Shown here: in pieces, positions 13,506 through 25,536 of the stretch
Layout of the letters: every line of letters starts with the position of its first letter
How positions within the stretch are numbered: position 1 is the stretch's first letter
Assembly: GCA_050084985.1 (NCBI GenBank)
Contig: JBITNC010000001.1
Coordinates: 175,088,001 to 175,152,000, forward strand
Direction of reading: 5' to 3'
Length of the DNA: 64,000 bases
From: Nageia nagi
Taxonomy: Eukaryota > Pinophyta
The notes under the pieces: model-generated
Databases searched by the model: none
Told to the model about the DNA's origin: nothing
What the model saw: only the letters and a program-made list of their open reading frames with translations
Program-made: the position numbers and the translations under genes

Positions 13506-14829
13506 TTGTATTGAATTATGTAAGACTTGAAATGCATTATTCATGGTTATGAATGCAACACAACCATTGCAAATTCTAAATTCAGCATAACCATTACATG
13601 TATGATTTGTATACAATCAATTACATATGTACAAAAAAGGGCTTTCATAAACATGATGAATTATACAGTCATATACACAGTTAGATATTCACCATCAACT
13701 ACACATAGTCAAATATACATTATGTTCCAAATCTTATGGTCATAAATACTTTAATGGAAAAAATATAGATAGTCAAATATATAAGCATAATTACAATTAT
13801 AATTATAAAGTCTCATACAAGATTATACTGGGATGGGAACGAAGCATATTTTCCTATTGTGTGGAAAGAATCCCACATCTGGATCATACATGAATGGATC
13901 TTTTTCATCTTTAGTCTTTTTAGCATCAAAATACATATTGTTGTAGTTGTGCTTATAAAACCTTATGTATATGTTCCTCTATGATTTCCATTGCTCCCTA
14001 TTATTCCCATGTAGTGGGATGGTTTCAAATATAGATAAGTGTTTTCCCTTATAATTATTCACCTCCATAAGCATTTTGTTTGTGTAGAGACTTGTATTAG
14101 GGCATTATGATGGCTTTATATTTAAATATCTTCATTTTGATTGATTTCTTGATGTCTCCACTGTCCACTCTTAGGGTTACCTACCATAAAATTTAAAATA
14201 TGTAAGTTGCCACATCAAAAGTAAAATAAAGTACATTGTACATCAAATCAAAGTAAACAACATCATATAAATTTGCATATTAGGAATCTTCAAAAAAATA
14301 AAACTAAACAAAACTACATTAATCAATCTTATTGTACAATTTTCATTTACATGAACAAATACTTGTTGATTTATGTTGTAACCTATCAATATATTATATG
14401 TAGAAAAGTTTTGAGGCAATAAAAGATCGTATGAGGATTTTACACGTGACATTTTGAAATGTCACCTATTGAAACAACTTGTTCCTTTTTTTTTCTTATT
14501 TGCTAGTAAGGTATAAGTTCTAAGTGGCTTTATCCCTCAAAGAGAAACCTTGGAGTTATACCAAGCATCTCTTTTGCCTTCATCCCTTTTCAAAGTAGGA
14601 GGAGTTATCCTGATGGTGGATCTAGATCTAGATCTAAGACCTAGTATCTTCCTAAATGCTTTTTTGTTGTCTTTCGATATATTTGCTTCATTAATTCCTT
14701 ACATGGAAGAAGGCATAAAATAATATTGTTAGGTTGATGTTACTAAATGCCTAAAACATGAGTCAAAAACACATAAAACATTAATGCTAATACCCATGTA
14801 TTTTTTTCATCCTCGAACACTTTTATGAG
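13506..14829. other. AT-rich sequence with no recognised gene
   Basis: No family resemblance was found in either strand. Open frames here are short and lack conserved motifs. Confidence 0.45.
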
Positions 14830-15193
14830 AGTGAAGTCCACTATCAAATTCCTGATTAGGTTGATGTTATTTAATGCCTCAGCTTTGAATTCAATGATCC
14901 AATCATGCACACATTTTTTTGGTTAAAAATGTAGCAAAGTAATCTTTACAGTAATTCTTACCCTATTTTAATAGAGTGTACTCTTCATCCTCCTTTTTTT
15001 TTCCCTTTACCTTCTCCCACACTTCTGTTTGTTCATCAAACTTCATAACATATCCTTGTTTATAGTTCTCATCAATTTTGTGACCAAGAGTATCAAAAAT
15101 GTAACATGCATGTTCCTCAACCATCAAAATGAAAAAATGATCAGCCCATGCAACAACGTAAATTCCAAGAGTTTCTAAAATGACATTCAACAT
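14830..15193 (-). pseudogene. C-terminal fragment of a plant NT-C2 (EEIG1/EHBP1-type) protein
   Basis: A 76-codon open frame (15193 to 14963) carries AWADHFFILMVEEHACYIFDTLG and a Q.YVMKFDEQ segment. After one TAG it continues in the same frame with NYCKDYFATFL. From memory of the family, this order (W.DHFF.L..E...Y.IDTLG...Q.YI.KFD, then a C.+.F...FL motif) resembles the C-terminal part of plant proteins annotated as EEIG1/EHBP1 N-terminal domain-containing. The N-terminal C2 part is not visible upstream. It is therefore a fragment, perhaps captured by a transposon or left by decay of a host gene. The naming rests on remembered motif order and was not searched. Confidence 0.42.
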
Positions 15194-15888
15194 TTTGTCA
15201 ATAGTTTTATATTCTCTAGTATTTTAAACTTTGACATTGCACCATTTAGCTTAAGTAAGCCCTGCTTGGAATCTATTTTATCTTGTTCCATTATTCACAT
15301 CCATCTTGTATCAATGCATCGAGTTATTTTCAGCTAGGTAAAATACTAGGGTGTGCATGTAACCAATAATGAAGGGTATATAATAATATGAATAAGCACC
15401 TAGCCCTCCACCAAATTTAAGGATATGGTAAATAAGTCCAAATAAAATAAGGGTACGATCATTAAAAGTATTCACTCACAAGCAAGGACAAGAATGCCTG
15501 GTGAACGAACCCTTGTACTTAGAAAGGAAGGATGAAGATTAAATAAAGTTGATAAGGTATCAATATGTAATACATGTGGGATATAAGTCTATTAATAGTA
15601 AACCTAGTGAACCAAATAGATAAAAAAATATTTGGTCCTAAATTTAGGGGTTTTATATGGTGAAAGATGGAGTAGTGTTATAGTTTTCCTTGTTAGATTC
15701 ATATAAGAAAGGAATTCATTTAGCCATATACGCCCAACCATTTAATGTTTCAATTCATTCATAGGTAGGCCATACTTTCTCGATGTTGTACTATGATCTA
15801 GGTGCATTAGATACATGTGCTACACCCTTCTAATTTTGAGGTGGTAACTTAATGAACCATGAATTTGTCCCCCCATAGGATAATGGAT

Positions 15889-16715
15889 CAGAATATAATG
15901 ATGATGATGTTATAGTAATAGAGTTCTTAGATGTATATACTTCATGGTGGAATAAGCATCATCCACTTACTCATGGCGTACATGACAATGAAGAGCTTAA
16001 AGTTGATGCAAAAGGAGAAGGTGAGGAAGAAGGTAATGAGGATGATAAGGAAGTTGAGGGAGAGGACATGGGGGATGAGGAAGAGGAAATGGGTGATGAT
16101 GAGGGTGATGTGGAATATGTTGAGGAGGATGCCCCAACTATGGGTCCTAAAAAGGCTTTAGTAGCTACTCCTATTGATCATTTTGATGATCTTGGTAAGT
16201 AATTTCTTTCAAAATGTTAGTTTTTCAAACATATACATGCATATATCTCACATTGCTAATATTTTTTTATTTATATGCAACTAAACTAAAATACAAATTT
16301 GAGGCTTTGCAAGAATAATTCGATACAAATAAAGAAGAATTGAATAAATTAAAAGGATTTATCAATAGAAAAGATGAAGAAATTGAAGCCAAGGATTAAG
16401 AACTTGCAAAAAAATATGAAGAATTGAATAATATAAAGGAGCAACTTGAAGTGTAAAAGAAAATCACTAATGACATGATTAATACTTTAGATGCAAATAA
16501 GAACAACATGCATGGTGTGCTATAGGAAGTATCAAAATATGCCATAGAGAACCAAAATTTGGACACATGAAATTAGTAACTAGAGGGACAAATTTATGTA
16601 TTAAAACAAAAAATGGGTACCAAATTCCCAACTATGTCTCTATCTAGCTCTAGGTGTAGTGTAGGAAAGAGGAAAGCAATGAGTGAATAGAGTGTACGTG
16701 GTGATGATAAAATTT
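15889..16715 (+). pseudogene. Broken gene with acidic region and coiled coil
   Basis: An open stretch begins after an acceptor-like TTTGTCCCCCCATAG at 15888 and encodes DNGSEYNDDDV and then a run very rich in E and D (about 16005-16130). It ends at a donor-like CTTG|GTAAGT near 16195. After an AT-rich ~80-base gap, 16280-16560 encodes a lysine/glutamate heptad-like segment (KEELNKLKGF, KYEELNNIKEQLE) interrupted by TAA/TAG codons. It then ends in a basic tail (VGKRKAMSE) before stops. The exon-intron-exon look suggests a former spliced gene with an acidic domain, coiled coil and possible nuclear signal. I do not recognise the family; it might be the second protein of a DNA transposon. Confidence 0.4.
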
Positions 16716-17390
16716 ATTGAGCATATATATTGTACCTATTTGAGACCTTTTATGATATATGAGACTTTATATTTTTTGGACCAAAAAAATATTTTTATGT
16801 GAATGTTTAAGTTTTTTTTTTTTGTTTATGCATAATTTTATTATATTTTTGTATAATGTTTGTGATGATTTCATAGAAAAATTTATGGCTTATAAAAAAA
16901 TGATACCTATGCACCTCAAAATTAATGATGATATGATAGATACAAAATCCTTTTAATAACATAATCCTAAATATGCATGAACACTTTTGTAAAGATGCAA
17001 ATAAAAAATAAAAAATTTAGGAACATTTAAGCTTGATTGTGCAATTTTTTCTAGTTTTTTAGACAAAAAATGAAATTGATATTTTCTATCCATTGAATTG
17101 AATTTCTATATTTTTGAAATCTATTCATCATACTTTTTTACCTTAGATGCTTAATATTACTAATGTTAATGTTGCCAACAACATTTATTGTAGGATGCAT
17201 GCTAAACAAATATTCTATTTTTTATTTTGGATTTTATTTGATACATAAAAAGTAGAAAAATAATTAAAATATTTTCAAAAGTAATTACAAGTATAATGCC
17301 TACAATGAATTGTACCTTATTTTCTACTTTGTTGAAATCCTTCCGTGAAATTAACTAACCTATCAAGATCTCTGGCTCTAATGAGACTCA
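16716..17390. other. AT-rich sequence with no recognised gene
   Basis: Homopolymer A and T runs; the 65-codon frame at 16759-16956 is low-complexity and has no recognisable domain. Confidence 0.45.
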
Positions 17391-17397
17391 TAATTAT

Positions 17398-18335
17398 TTA
17401 CCTTTGATGCTTTTGAAGGAGGAAATGAAATTTCCAAATATTAACCAAGTATTGAATTTTGTGTTTCAATTGATGATAATATTTTATTAAATGCCCTTTA
17501 TTTCCATGATAATTACAAAAATGTTCATACTGAATAATAGGACCAAACTTTGGATCTTTTCTTGGAGGAATTTGTAAAACCAATAACTTACTCTTGACTA
17601 GGGGGGTGAGTACTTCATCAATATCATCATAAATAGCAGTTTGTTCTTTCTCAAGTTTTTTATTGACTCCCTAATCTTTTTCCATATTTGCTACAACAAT
17701 TGATTTTGCTTTAGGTTCTTCTTGCCTTACCTTTGGTGGATTTTTAGGCCTCCTTCACTCTTACATTCTCCACATCTTAGTATAAACCTTTCCTTTTCTA
17801 TGATATTATCAATATAAGTATATAATGAAAAACACTTATAATTAAAATAAATTACCTTGTACTTTTTTTGGAGTGATTAAATGAATGCTTCAAGCTTATG
17901 CTTGTCATCAAGGATAATCTTGTTAGTAGGTTTTCTCCAAAATTTGATGAACTATTCAATTATTTGCCCTTTTCTTTTCTTTAATTGTATCAACTTGAAA
18001 AATAAAGTATCTTTTGGAACATATATGTTGAAATCTTCAATAAATAATTTCTTGAGTTGTGTGAAATCTTGAATACTATCATTGGGAATCTTATTGAACC
18101 ATTTAAGTGCATCTTCTTTCAATTTTTGAGGAAATAACTTAGGTTGTAAATCCTTATTCAAAGAAAGGACATGTGAAAGAGGACCCAAGTAATAAGGTAG
18201 ACCTATACGTGACTTGAACCCCCCAAATACTAAGATGAATAGATTGAGAAAAATTAATGATCTTATTAGAATGGAGTTGTAAGTGATATTACCCTTCACA
18301 TGGTATGAGGAAGGGGAAGTACAATTGAATCCCAC
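17398..18335 (-). pseudogene. Ty3/gypsy gag remnant
   Basis: Reading from 18335 down, the frame keeps an intact gag capsid core: KLFPQKLKEDALKWFNKIP, then DFTQLKKLFIEDFN. A linker with stops follows, and then (17583-17398) a zinc-knuckle-like YEHFCNYHGNKGHLIKYYHQ in which the usual final cysteine is replaced by Y. The order capsid, linker, C-H-type knuckle matches gypsy gag proteins. No protease or polymerase follows on the 3' side (below 17398), so the element is truncated. It is not the partner of the gag at window start, whose sequence is different. Confidence 0.72.
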
Positions 18336-19246
18336 TAGGAAGGAAGGCTATGAGGAAGGCAAGAAGACCCATATGTGTAAATTAGTAAGAGAGAGCAAAA
18401 GACTCAGTTCCAGTAAATGGAAGGAGAGGATGGAGATAGAGTCTAATTAAGAAGCAAGAGTCAACGCATGTAAGGGTGAGGATACCCCTTAGGCTAAGAC
18501 TATTGGAGAAATTAAGTATGATTAACTCAAGTCCTTCACCTTATTTTTTGAAAGTGTTTCTTGTTTGCTTATGTCACACCTTAGCTTATTTTGAGATGGG
18601 AGTTGAGTATAGTAAATCTAAATGGATGTAAAACAAGATCTATAATAGGGTTAGAATGATTTTAGTTATCATTGGGCTACAGTTTGACTACTAGCAAGTC
18701 ATATTTGAGTAGCATATAGGATGTGAATTATCAAAATCTATTTTATCATGTTGGATACATAATGTTATATCTTTGTAATAGATTTTGAAGAACCAATAAA
18801 AAATTTTATTTTTTTAATTAATTTTATGTGTTTTACTGAAAATTTGAAATAATATTTTCATCATTATTTTTTATATTCAAATTAATAAATTAATATATAA
18901 TTAAAATTATTAATAATATAATACAATTAAATAGTAATAAACATCAATTTATATTTTTTTTGAGATTTTTTGATGATATGATAAAATCATCTCTCCTCAT
19001 TTCGTAAGTAATTATATAACATCAATTAAAAGTAAAATCATATCTATAATATCAATAATATAATGTTAATTTAGCATGATCTCTTAGTATTTTACTATTA
19101 TACTTGAAATATTTTTTTGATTGATAGAACACTAATGAGGATTTTGAAAGGTCCTAATACCTTGTATAAATTATAAAAATATTTTAAACAAGCTCTCATT
19201 TGTATCAAAAATAAAGGAAAATCAAGGATTCAGTCTATCATTAAAG
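18336..19246. other. AT-rich sequence with no recognised gene
   Basis: Nothing with coding or repeat structure was identified. It lies between gypsy and LINE remnants on the same strand. Confidence 0.4.
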
Positions 19247-20760
19247 TTATAGAGAAAATAGATTTAAAACATAAGTGAACATCAACAAAAATTGAAATTT
19301 ATCTAACACATTTCTTTTTGGATTTGGGTGTTCTATGTTGGGATATCCACTCCCTGATTCCTTCATGCCACCACTTAAACTTACTTTTCTAGAACACCTT
19401 ACGACTTTGGTCCCATTTCTAAAATGTATGGGCCTCCCCCTTCGTAAGTCCTTTCTTAATAAGTTGGTCAATTGTGAAGTAGTGCTTCTTAGGCAAGGGT
19501 TTTGGGATCTCCTAAACCTCCTCATTATTCTTAAATCCTTTTATTATATACTTAGCTTGCTAGGTTAGAGTTTCTTTGGGCTTCCTCTCCATAGCTCTCC
19601 TCATCGCTTTTGAAGGTGTGAATCAAATGGTTTCTCCGTTTTTTTGTGTGCTAGGTAATATCCTCATTAATAACACAATACAAGTCTCTAAATTCTTAAG
19701 TCTTAGAGATCTTCAAACTCAATGTAATATTTATCTCTACTCCTTAGTGCATAATCTCTCTTGAGTTCGTCTCATCTCTTATTTATATCTTTGGTATTCC
19801 CTCCAAGTTTGTTTGTAAAGGCTCCTCAATTCCTACCACTTCGTTCATGGTTAATATGATGTTTTTTATTCACTGGGTTTCAAGAATAACCTCAACATCT
19901 TGAGACCCTCCCTTTGGATTGGATATCTTAGTCTTTTATGTATATGTGTTCCTCTTCTGTATAAGAAAATTATGTTTGAAACAATTTGAGTTTTTGAAAT
20001 CTCCTCCATCTCCCTTTCCATCTGAACCACCACCCATTTATCTTATTGTTCATCATTTGCTATTGGTTACTCAAGGGGGATGCTTTTCTACTACCTCTTT
20101 TAAGGTAATTTTACTTTCAAAGTTTTTGATGTAGGCTCCTCCACTAAATGGATTGTACCAGTCTCTAAAATCTTAAAGATCTTATGATTCAAGGGGATTG
20201 GATTATTAGGTTGAACCACATATATTTGATTGGTAGTAAACTTTGTCCACTATCTCCTTTGTTCATCTATTAGTGGAGTGACTAGTAGCCACACATATAG
20301 TATAGCCCCTTGGTTTATATTCATATTTAATTTCTTGCTCCCAACTCTATAATTTAGATACTAGGGTGATGAACTTTGTAAGATCTACTTCCAAATTTTC
20401 TTAAACACTAATGCAAGCAAAAACCATTCATGATCTAACTTTCATAGCATTTTCTAAGGCTATTAGGATTCCAATCACTTTGGCAATACTCATAAGAACA
20501 TCATCATACTAGAATTGGATAAGAATTCTAAGAAATCTAATCCACATGGGAGCTATATTGAATCATTGGGTATTTTTATCAAAATTTAGACCTTGGTTCC
20601 TCAGAAAAAAAAACTCTTCCTCAAAAGAACCATGATCTACTAGATAGGATCTATTCCATATTCTATTTTGAATCAAGCTTTAGCAAGAAAAAACCTCTTA
20701 ATCTAAGGTCATGATATTTAGTGACCCCTTGGGTATCCATTTTCCCACTACCCATTGTCT
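19247..20760 (-). pseudogene. LINE ORF1-like (DUF4283-type) remnant, copy 1
   Basis: On the minus strand about 20600 to 20250 reads, with stops, as APMWIRFLRILIQF, then SIAKVIGILIALENAM, VFACISV, ENLEVDLTKFI, and SWEQEIKYEYKPRGYTIC. This is the DUF4283 / zinc-knuckle arrangement of plant LINE ORF1 proteins (P.WIR+P.LP.EFW, G..L..D, A+.CV.ID, Y..+P..C..C). The 20040-20750 part aligns by eye with 53270-54010. The 19310-19650 part aligns with 28760-29200. No endonuclease or reverse transcriptase was found next to it. It is multiply interrupted and not expressed as a protein. Confidence 0.55.
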
Positions 20761-21280
20761 CAAAGAATTTAAATCTAGTATAAGGCCAAACATTTCCCTA
20801 CCAAATCAAAGGTTCCTTATTCATAAATGGAAGTAATGATAGTAAGAGTGATATCCAATTTACCTTATTGCAGGTGAAAGTACATAAAGTGATTTATCTT
20901 ATATTTCTTTGTATTTTCATTAATAATGTATGCTTAAGATATGGTCCCTTATTGGCTATCAACAGGGATCCCTTATCTCTTACAACTTCAAGACCCATAG
21001 GCCTTGGTATTCTACCATCCATTCATGGCCTTTAGGGGGACCATCGAGTCTATTGATTATCTAGCCCTTCATTGGCACCTTGCACCCCATCATATTCCTC
21101 CTTGCCACCCTAGTATAAACCCTCCTTCCTAGATCGGACTTTATTCCCTAAAACTCTAATTGGATACTTAGTCCTTGAACTTTCACGTAGATCTAATTTC
21201 AAATTCATTCACCTTTAGTTTTTTTTATATTTAATTATAAATTATTGAAAGGAATTTGTTCATGAAACTTATTTTTTCTT
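20761..21280. other. No gene recognised
   Basis: Continuation of repeat debris upstream (minus-strand sense) of the LINE ORF1-like remnant; no domain seen. Confidence 0.4.
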
Positions 21281-22900
21281 ATGCTTGAAATGTTTATTTT
21301 GCATGATAGCTTGGAATTTTCTCATTATGTTTGAAATGTTGGGCCATTCTAGCTTAAATTAATACTACCTTTTAAAGGTCATTTGTTATAGCTACTTAAA
21401 CTCATATTTTGTGTAATTTTAGGCTTATTAAAATTATACATAATCAACTTCAATTTTTTTCATATAAAAAATAAAGAGGAATTAAATTCTTTTGAAAGGA
21501 ATGAAAATTATGAAAGGAACTTGATAGAAAATCCATATTCTTGGAATTGTTGAAGTTTTTAATTACTTGATTTATTTGCATTTTTATACATTTGAAAATT
21601 GGATACCATGATTTCACATACATTCAACATAGATTTTATTTATTGCATATTATACCTGTTATATTCATGATTACTTATTTATAGTCAAATAACAAATCAT
21701 ATATATTTTTAATATTAGATACTTTAAATCATATCTCTTTTCAATTCTATTATTTTTATTTATTTTTATGTATGGTTATTTAATATGATCTCTTGGCTCT
21801 TTTTTCCTATATCTGAAATGTTTACTTAGCATGATATCTTGGAATTTTCCCATTATATTTAAAATGTTGGGCCATTCTAGCTCAAAATATTCCTACCTTT
21901 TAAAGTTACTCTATTCTAACTACTTAAACTCATGTTTCGTGTAATTCCACACTTATCAAAATTATACATAATCAAATTAGGTTTTTGTCATAGGTCTAAG
22001 TGTTAATTTCAAATTAAATTTGTATTTTTTACAATCATATAAAAATAAAGAGGAATCAAATTCTTTTAACAAGAACACAAATTTTGAAACAAACTTAATA
22101 GAAATGTCATATCCTTAGCATGGTTAAAGATTTTAATTTTTAATCACTTGACACATTTGCATTCTATACATTTGAGAATTTGACACCATGATTTCACATA
22201 CGTTCAACATAGATTTTATTTATTTCTATATTGTACCTTTTACATTCATGATTACTTAAATCAAACACAAAATCATATATATAATTTTCAATTCCATGTA
22301 CTTTATATCATATCTTTTTTCAATTCTTTTATTTTTGTTCATTTTTAAACTTAAAACATATTTCTTCCATGTATGATTATTTAATATTATCTCTTTGTAT
22401 ATTTCTCCTATGTTTGAAATATTTATTTAACATGATCTCATGGAATTTTCCCACTATATCTACTTAAAATTCATGTTTTGTGTAATTTTAGGTTTGTTAG
22501 AAGTATACATAATCAACTTAGATTTTTTTTCATATGTGGAAGTGATGAATTCAAATGAAATTTGTATTTTTTTAGCATTGTATAAAAATAAAAAAAATTA
22601 AAATTCTTTTAAAAACATGTAAATTTTGAAACAAACTTGATAGAAAAATCATATCCTTAACATGGTTGAAAATTTTTGTCATTTACTATATTTGCATTCT
22701 ATTCATTTAAAAATTAAATATCATGATTTCATATACTTTCATAACTTTTATTTATTTACATACACTTTTTATATTCATAATTACTTGTTTGTCGAATAAA
22801 ATAAAAAATATACCATTCTCTATCATCATGAACATCCCATCCCATCCCTCTTCATATTGTAGTAACATAAAAAAAAAATCCTACCACATATTATCCTTAT
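21281..22900. repeat. Three AT-rich ~0.53-0.60 kb tandem units
   Basis: Units begin near 21281, 21811 and 22410 with related TGAAATGTTTA...GGAATTTTC sequences. Each continues with ACTTAAACTCATGTTT-like, ATACATAATCAA and AAATTTGTATTTTT blocks, then a 'CCATGATTTCACATA' block. Divergence between units is substantial. A further partial unit lies at about 3580-4100, directly upstream of copy A of the dispersed duplication, so array and duplication belong together. Confidence 0.75.
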
Positions 22901-24325
22901 CCTACGATCTCTCAGCTTAATATAAAAAATAAAAGTAAATAAAAAATTTAATCTATTAATCTTCAAAATATTAAAAATCCCACATTTCATCCTCCACTCG
23001 TCCAAGTCTACATCCCAACATATCCCAAAGATATATTAACTCATTTCATTATCCTTCTCATCAATATTTTAGTCTTTAATGCACATAAATATTATTATAT
23101 TTATCAGCCATCATTAGTATCTTTAAGTAAACCTGCCCCTAGTTGCAATCATTAGTATCTTTAAGTAAACTTGCCCCTAGTTGCAATCATTGGTATCTTT
23201 AAGTAAACCTGCTCTAGTTGCAATTAGATGTAATCGCATATGGAATCATTATTTTTAGATACTAAAACAGGATTGACGACAAAATAGAAGCATGTGCCAC
23301 AAAATGAAAAGACCTTCCGCGTGCAAGTTATGAAACAGACAAAAATTCCAAAGTCTTATGACACGATGTGATGTTCTCATTGCAGGCCAGAATTTGAAGA
23401 CTTGGTAATGAGAAATCACCACGAATGCTCACGAGGATAACCATTGAACGTATCCCTTTCTCATAACTCAACATCAATACTGCGTACTTTCACTACATTT
23501 TGTTTTTTTATATAAAATTCTCAATTTCAAAGACTTAGAATGACCAATCAGCTTACAAAATCCATAGAATAAATCTAGGAGATTGAATACCATCAGCAAT
23601 CCTTGGTAGGGAGGAAAAAATGGAGAAATTGATCCAACTCTTTCTCGAGTAATTCTCCACTAGAATTATCACTTGTCTACCACCTTAATAATTTGGTCAA
23701 ATATACTCAAACGTTATTGGACTTTGTGACATACCCATGGCCATAACGATCCTTGATTTGAACCCACCATTGCACGAGGATATATTATAGGATGTTCAAT
23801 GATAAGGAGTCTCAGCAATCCTACTTTTATCCTCTCCGCCTTCAAAATCCTGATGGTTTTGGTAAACTTTCAAGAGAATCATGACGTTCCTAGCCCCGAT
23901 GTGGGGTTCAGGTGTTCAACCAGATCATAATGTTGTGGACATAGGCGTGAACTTTGCTTTCACATCTACTTTTCAACCAAGTAGAGGAACACCCCACCGA
24001 AAGTGTGCATTTTTCCAGCTGTTCGTTCAAACGCGCTGTCCAATGTTCCACAGATTTTACACGGCCCCTTCCAATTCAGGGAGTCGGCAGAGATTCCTTC
24101 CTTAGTGTTGTTATGCATATGGAACTTTTGAATGATTGAAAAATCATTGCCTATCGCTGATCCCTTCTTTAGGTCATTATTTTAATTTGGATGATTATCT
24201 GATATCTCCTCCACTTCACTCCAAGGGGGGGAATACCAACGATATTGATGAAGACACATTCGGTAAGTGGTCTCCAATGATGACATTCAAGATCCAACCT
24301 CAAATTTGTTGTGCCCGCAATTATT
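22170..24325. repeat. Copy B of the dispersed duplication
   Basis: Partner of 3580-5310 in direct orientation, about 19 kb away. The shared core starts at the AGGCCAGAATTTGAAGACTT block at 23385 and ends near 24325. It includes a common CCACCATTGCA..GAGGATA and TGAACTTTG. Copy B also contains a private 3 x 38 bp expansion. It ends about 1.2 kb downstream of the 3' end of the CYP78A gene. Many small indels separate the copies, so the duplication is old. Confidence 0.7.
23110..23223. repeat. Three 38-bp tandem repeats
   Basis: ATCATTAGTATCTTTAAGTA begins at 23110, 23148 and (as ATCATTGGTATC) 23186. Copy A has a single, diverged equivalent at about 4167, so the triplication arose in copy B after the larger duplication. 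Confidence 0.92.
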
Positions 24326-25433
24326 GCATGCCATTTTAGGCCAACATGGAGTTTCGTACAACTAACGTACAATTGTGGAGCCCGAGGATGTTATCTAGCA
24401 GATGTGGAGCCCCACGATTGTTTTTAAATTTTTGATAAACATACTTCCCACAAGATTTCTGTCTAGAACTTCCAGAAAGACAAAGACTGCAGACTTTAGA
24501 GCTGTTGACTCGTGGTGTTTTTAGCTGGTGGAGTATAGCGTCGGCTGCAAGTTACCTTCATTCAAATGAAATTAAGATGATAGAATACAGAACATTGAAT
24601 AAAAATGGAAGAAAGCGACTACAGTGTGGGGAAGTGGGCCTGCTGTATAAAAACATATGTATTTTTTCAGTGGTGATCGATGGGATAACAATCACACATT
24701 AACATTGTTTAGTATATAAATTTAAATTATCTTACACCATAAAAAATATTATGGGAAGCAATGTCTTCCAGTCTGTAGTAGTATTAACGATTTTTTGAAA
24801 ATGGAAGTATAAAAAATCAATTATTCAACGGTTCCGAATAAACGAGGCTTAATCAACGGAGGATAAGTTATGAAGTTCGAGTCACTTGATGGGCATTGGG
24901 CAGGTTATGTAGTTACCATAAATGAAGTAAAATGTAAATGGGTACTACCCAATTTTGAATTTGAATTATTCGAAGTCGATTAAATTTGTTCTTAGTTTTT
25001 GGTTCAAGTATGTTATCGCGCGAGGATCGTGTTTCTACGTAACTCACAGACAGATGTTGAGACTAGAACCTTGGTTTTCATTCTAACGACGATCTCTGTG
25101 GACAACTGAAATTGAAAATTTGACGATCTCTGGTTTTCATTCTTATCTGATTCCATTGGCAATTTGCAACTCGGTAAACAATTATATTTGTTTTCAGCTA
25201 AACCACGTCGTAAATACCAGTGACTTCGATATAGATAATTTATAAAAGAGCAAAAGAACGAATATTACAATTAAGACCATGCAGACAGTACAATTTAAAG
25301 CATGTCTCCCTATTAAAGGCTTCTTGTACAATTCTGCCTGGTGCAAAGTCTGGTCACTAGATTTAAAAGCATAGTATTACGGTACTAGGTATTATTACAC
25401 AATTCTGCCATTGCCCGTGAACTGTATACAGAT
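24326..25433. other. 3' flank of CYP78A, no gene recognised
   Basis: Mixed-composition sequence without recognised coding domains or repeats. Small open frames (for example 24505-24702 plus) have no conserved motif. Confidence 0.45.
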
Positions 25434-25439
25434 TTTATT
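25434..25439 (-). promoter_or_regulatory. Candidate polyadenylation signal
   Basis: TTTATT on plus gives AATAAA on minus, about 100 nt past the TAG stop of the P450 gene. Plant signals are loose, so this is only a plausible site. Confidence 0.35.
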
Positions 25440-25536
25440 ATTGCCGAACAAGGGCGTTTGATATCTCTATCCTACACAAGTATATGCAAAATCTATCACA
25501 CAAAACATCTAAATTTACAGAACATAAACCTTCAAA

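Noticed and set aside
15931-16161. Methionine/lysine-rich plus-strand 76-codon frame.
   Set aside because: It is the out-of-frame shadow of the acidic reading frame, which has exon-like borders and more protein-like composition.
22723-22920. 65-codon plus-strand frame in the AT-rich tandem array.
   Set aside because: Low-complexity, not preserved in the other tandem units.
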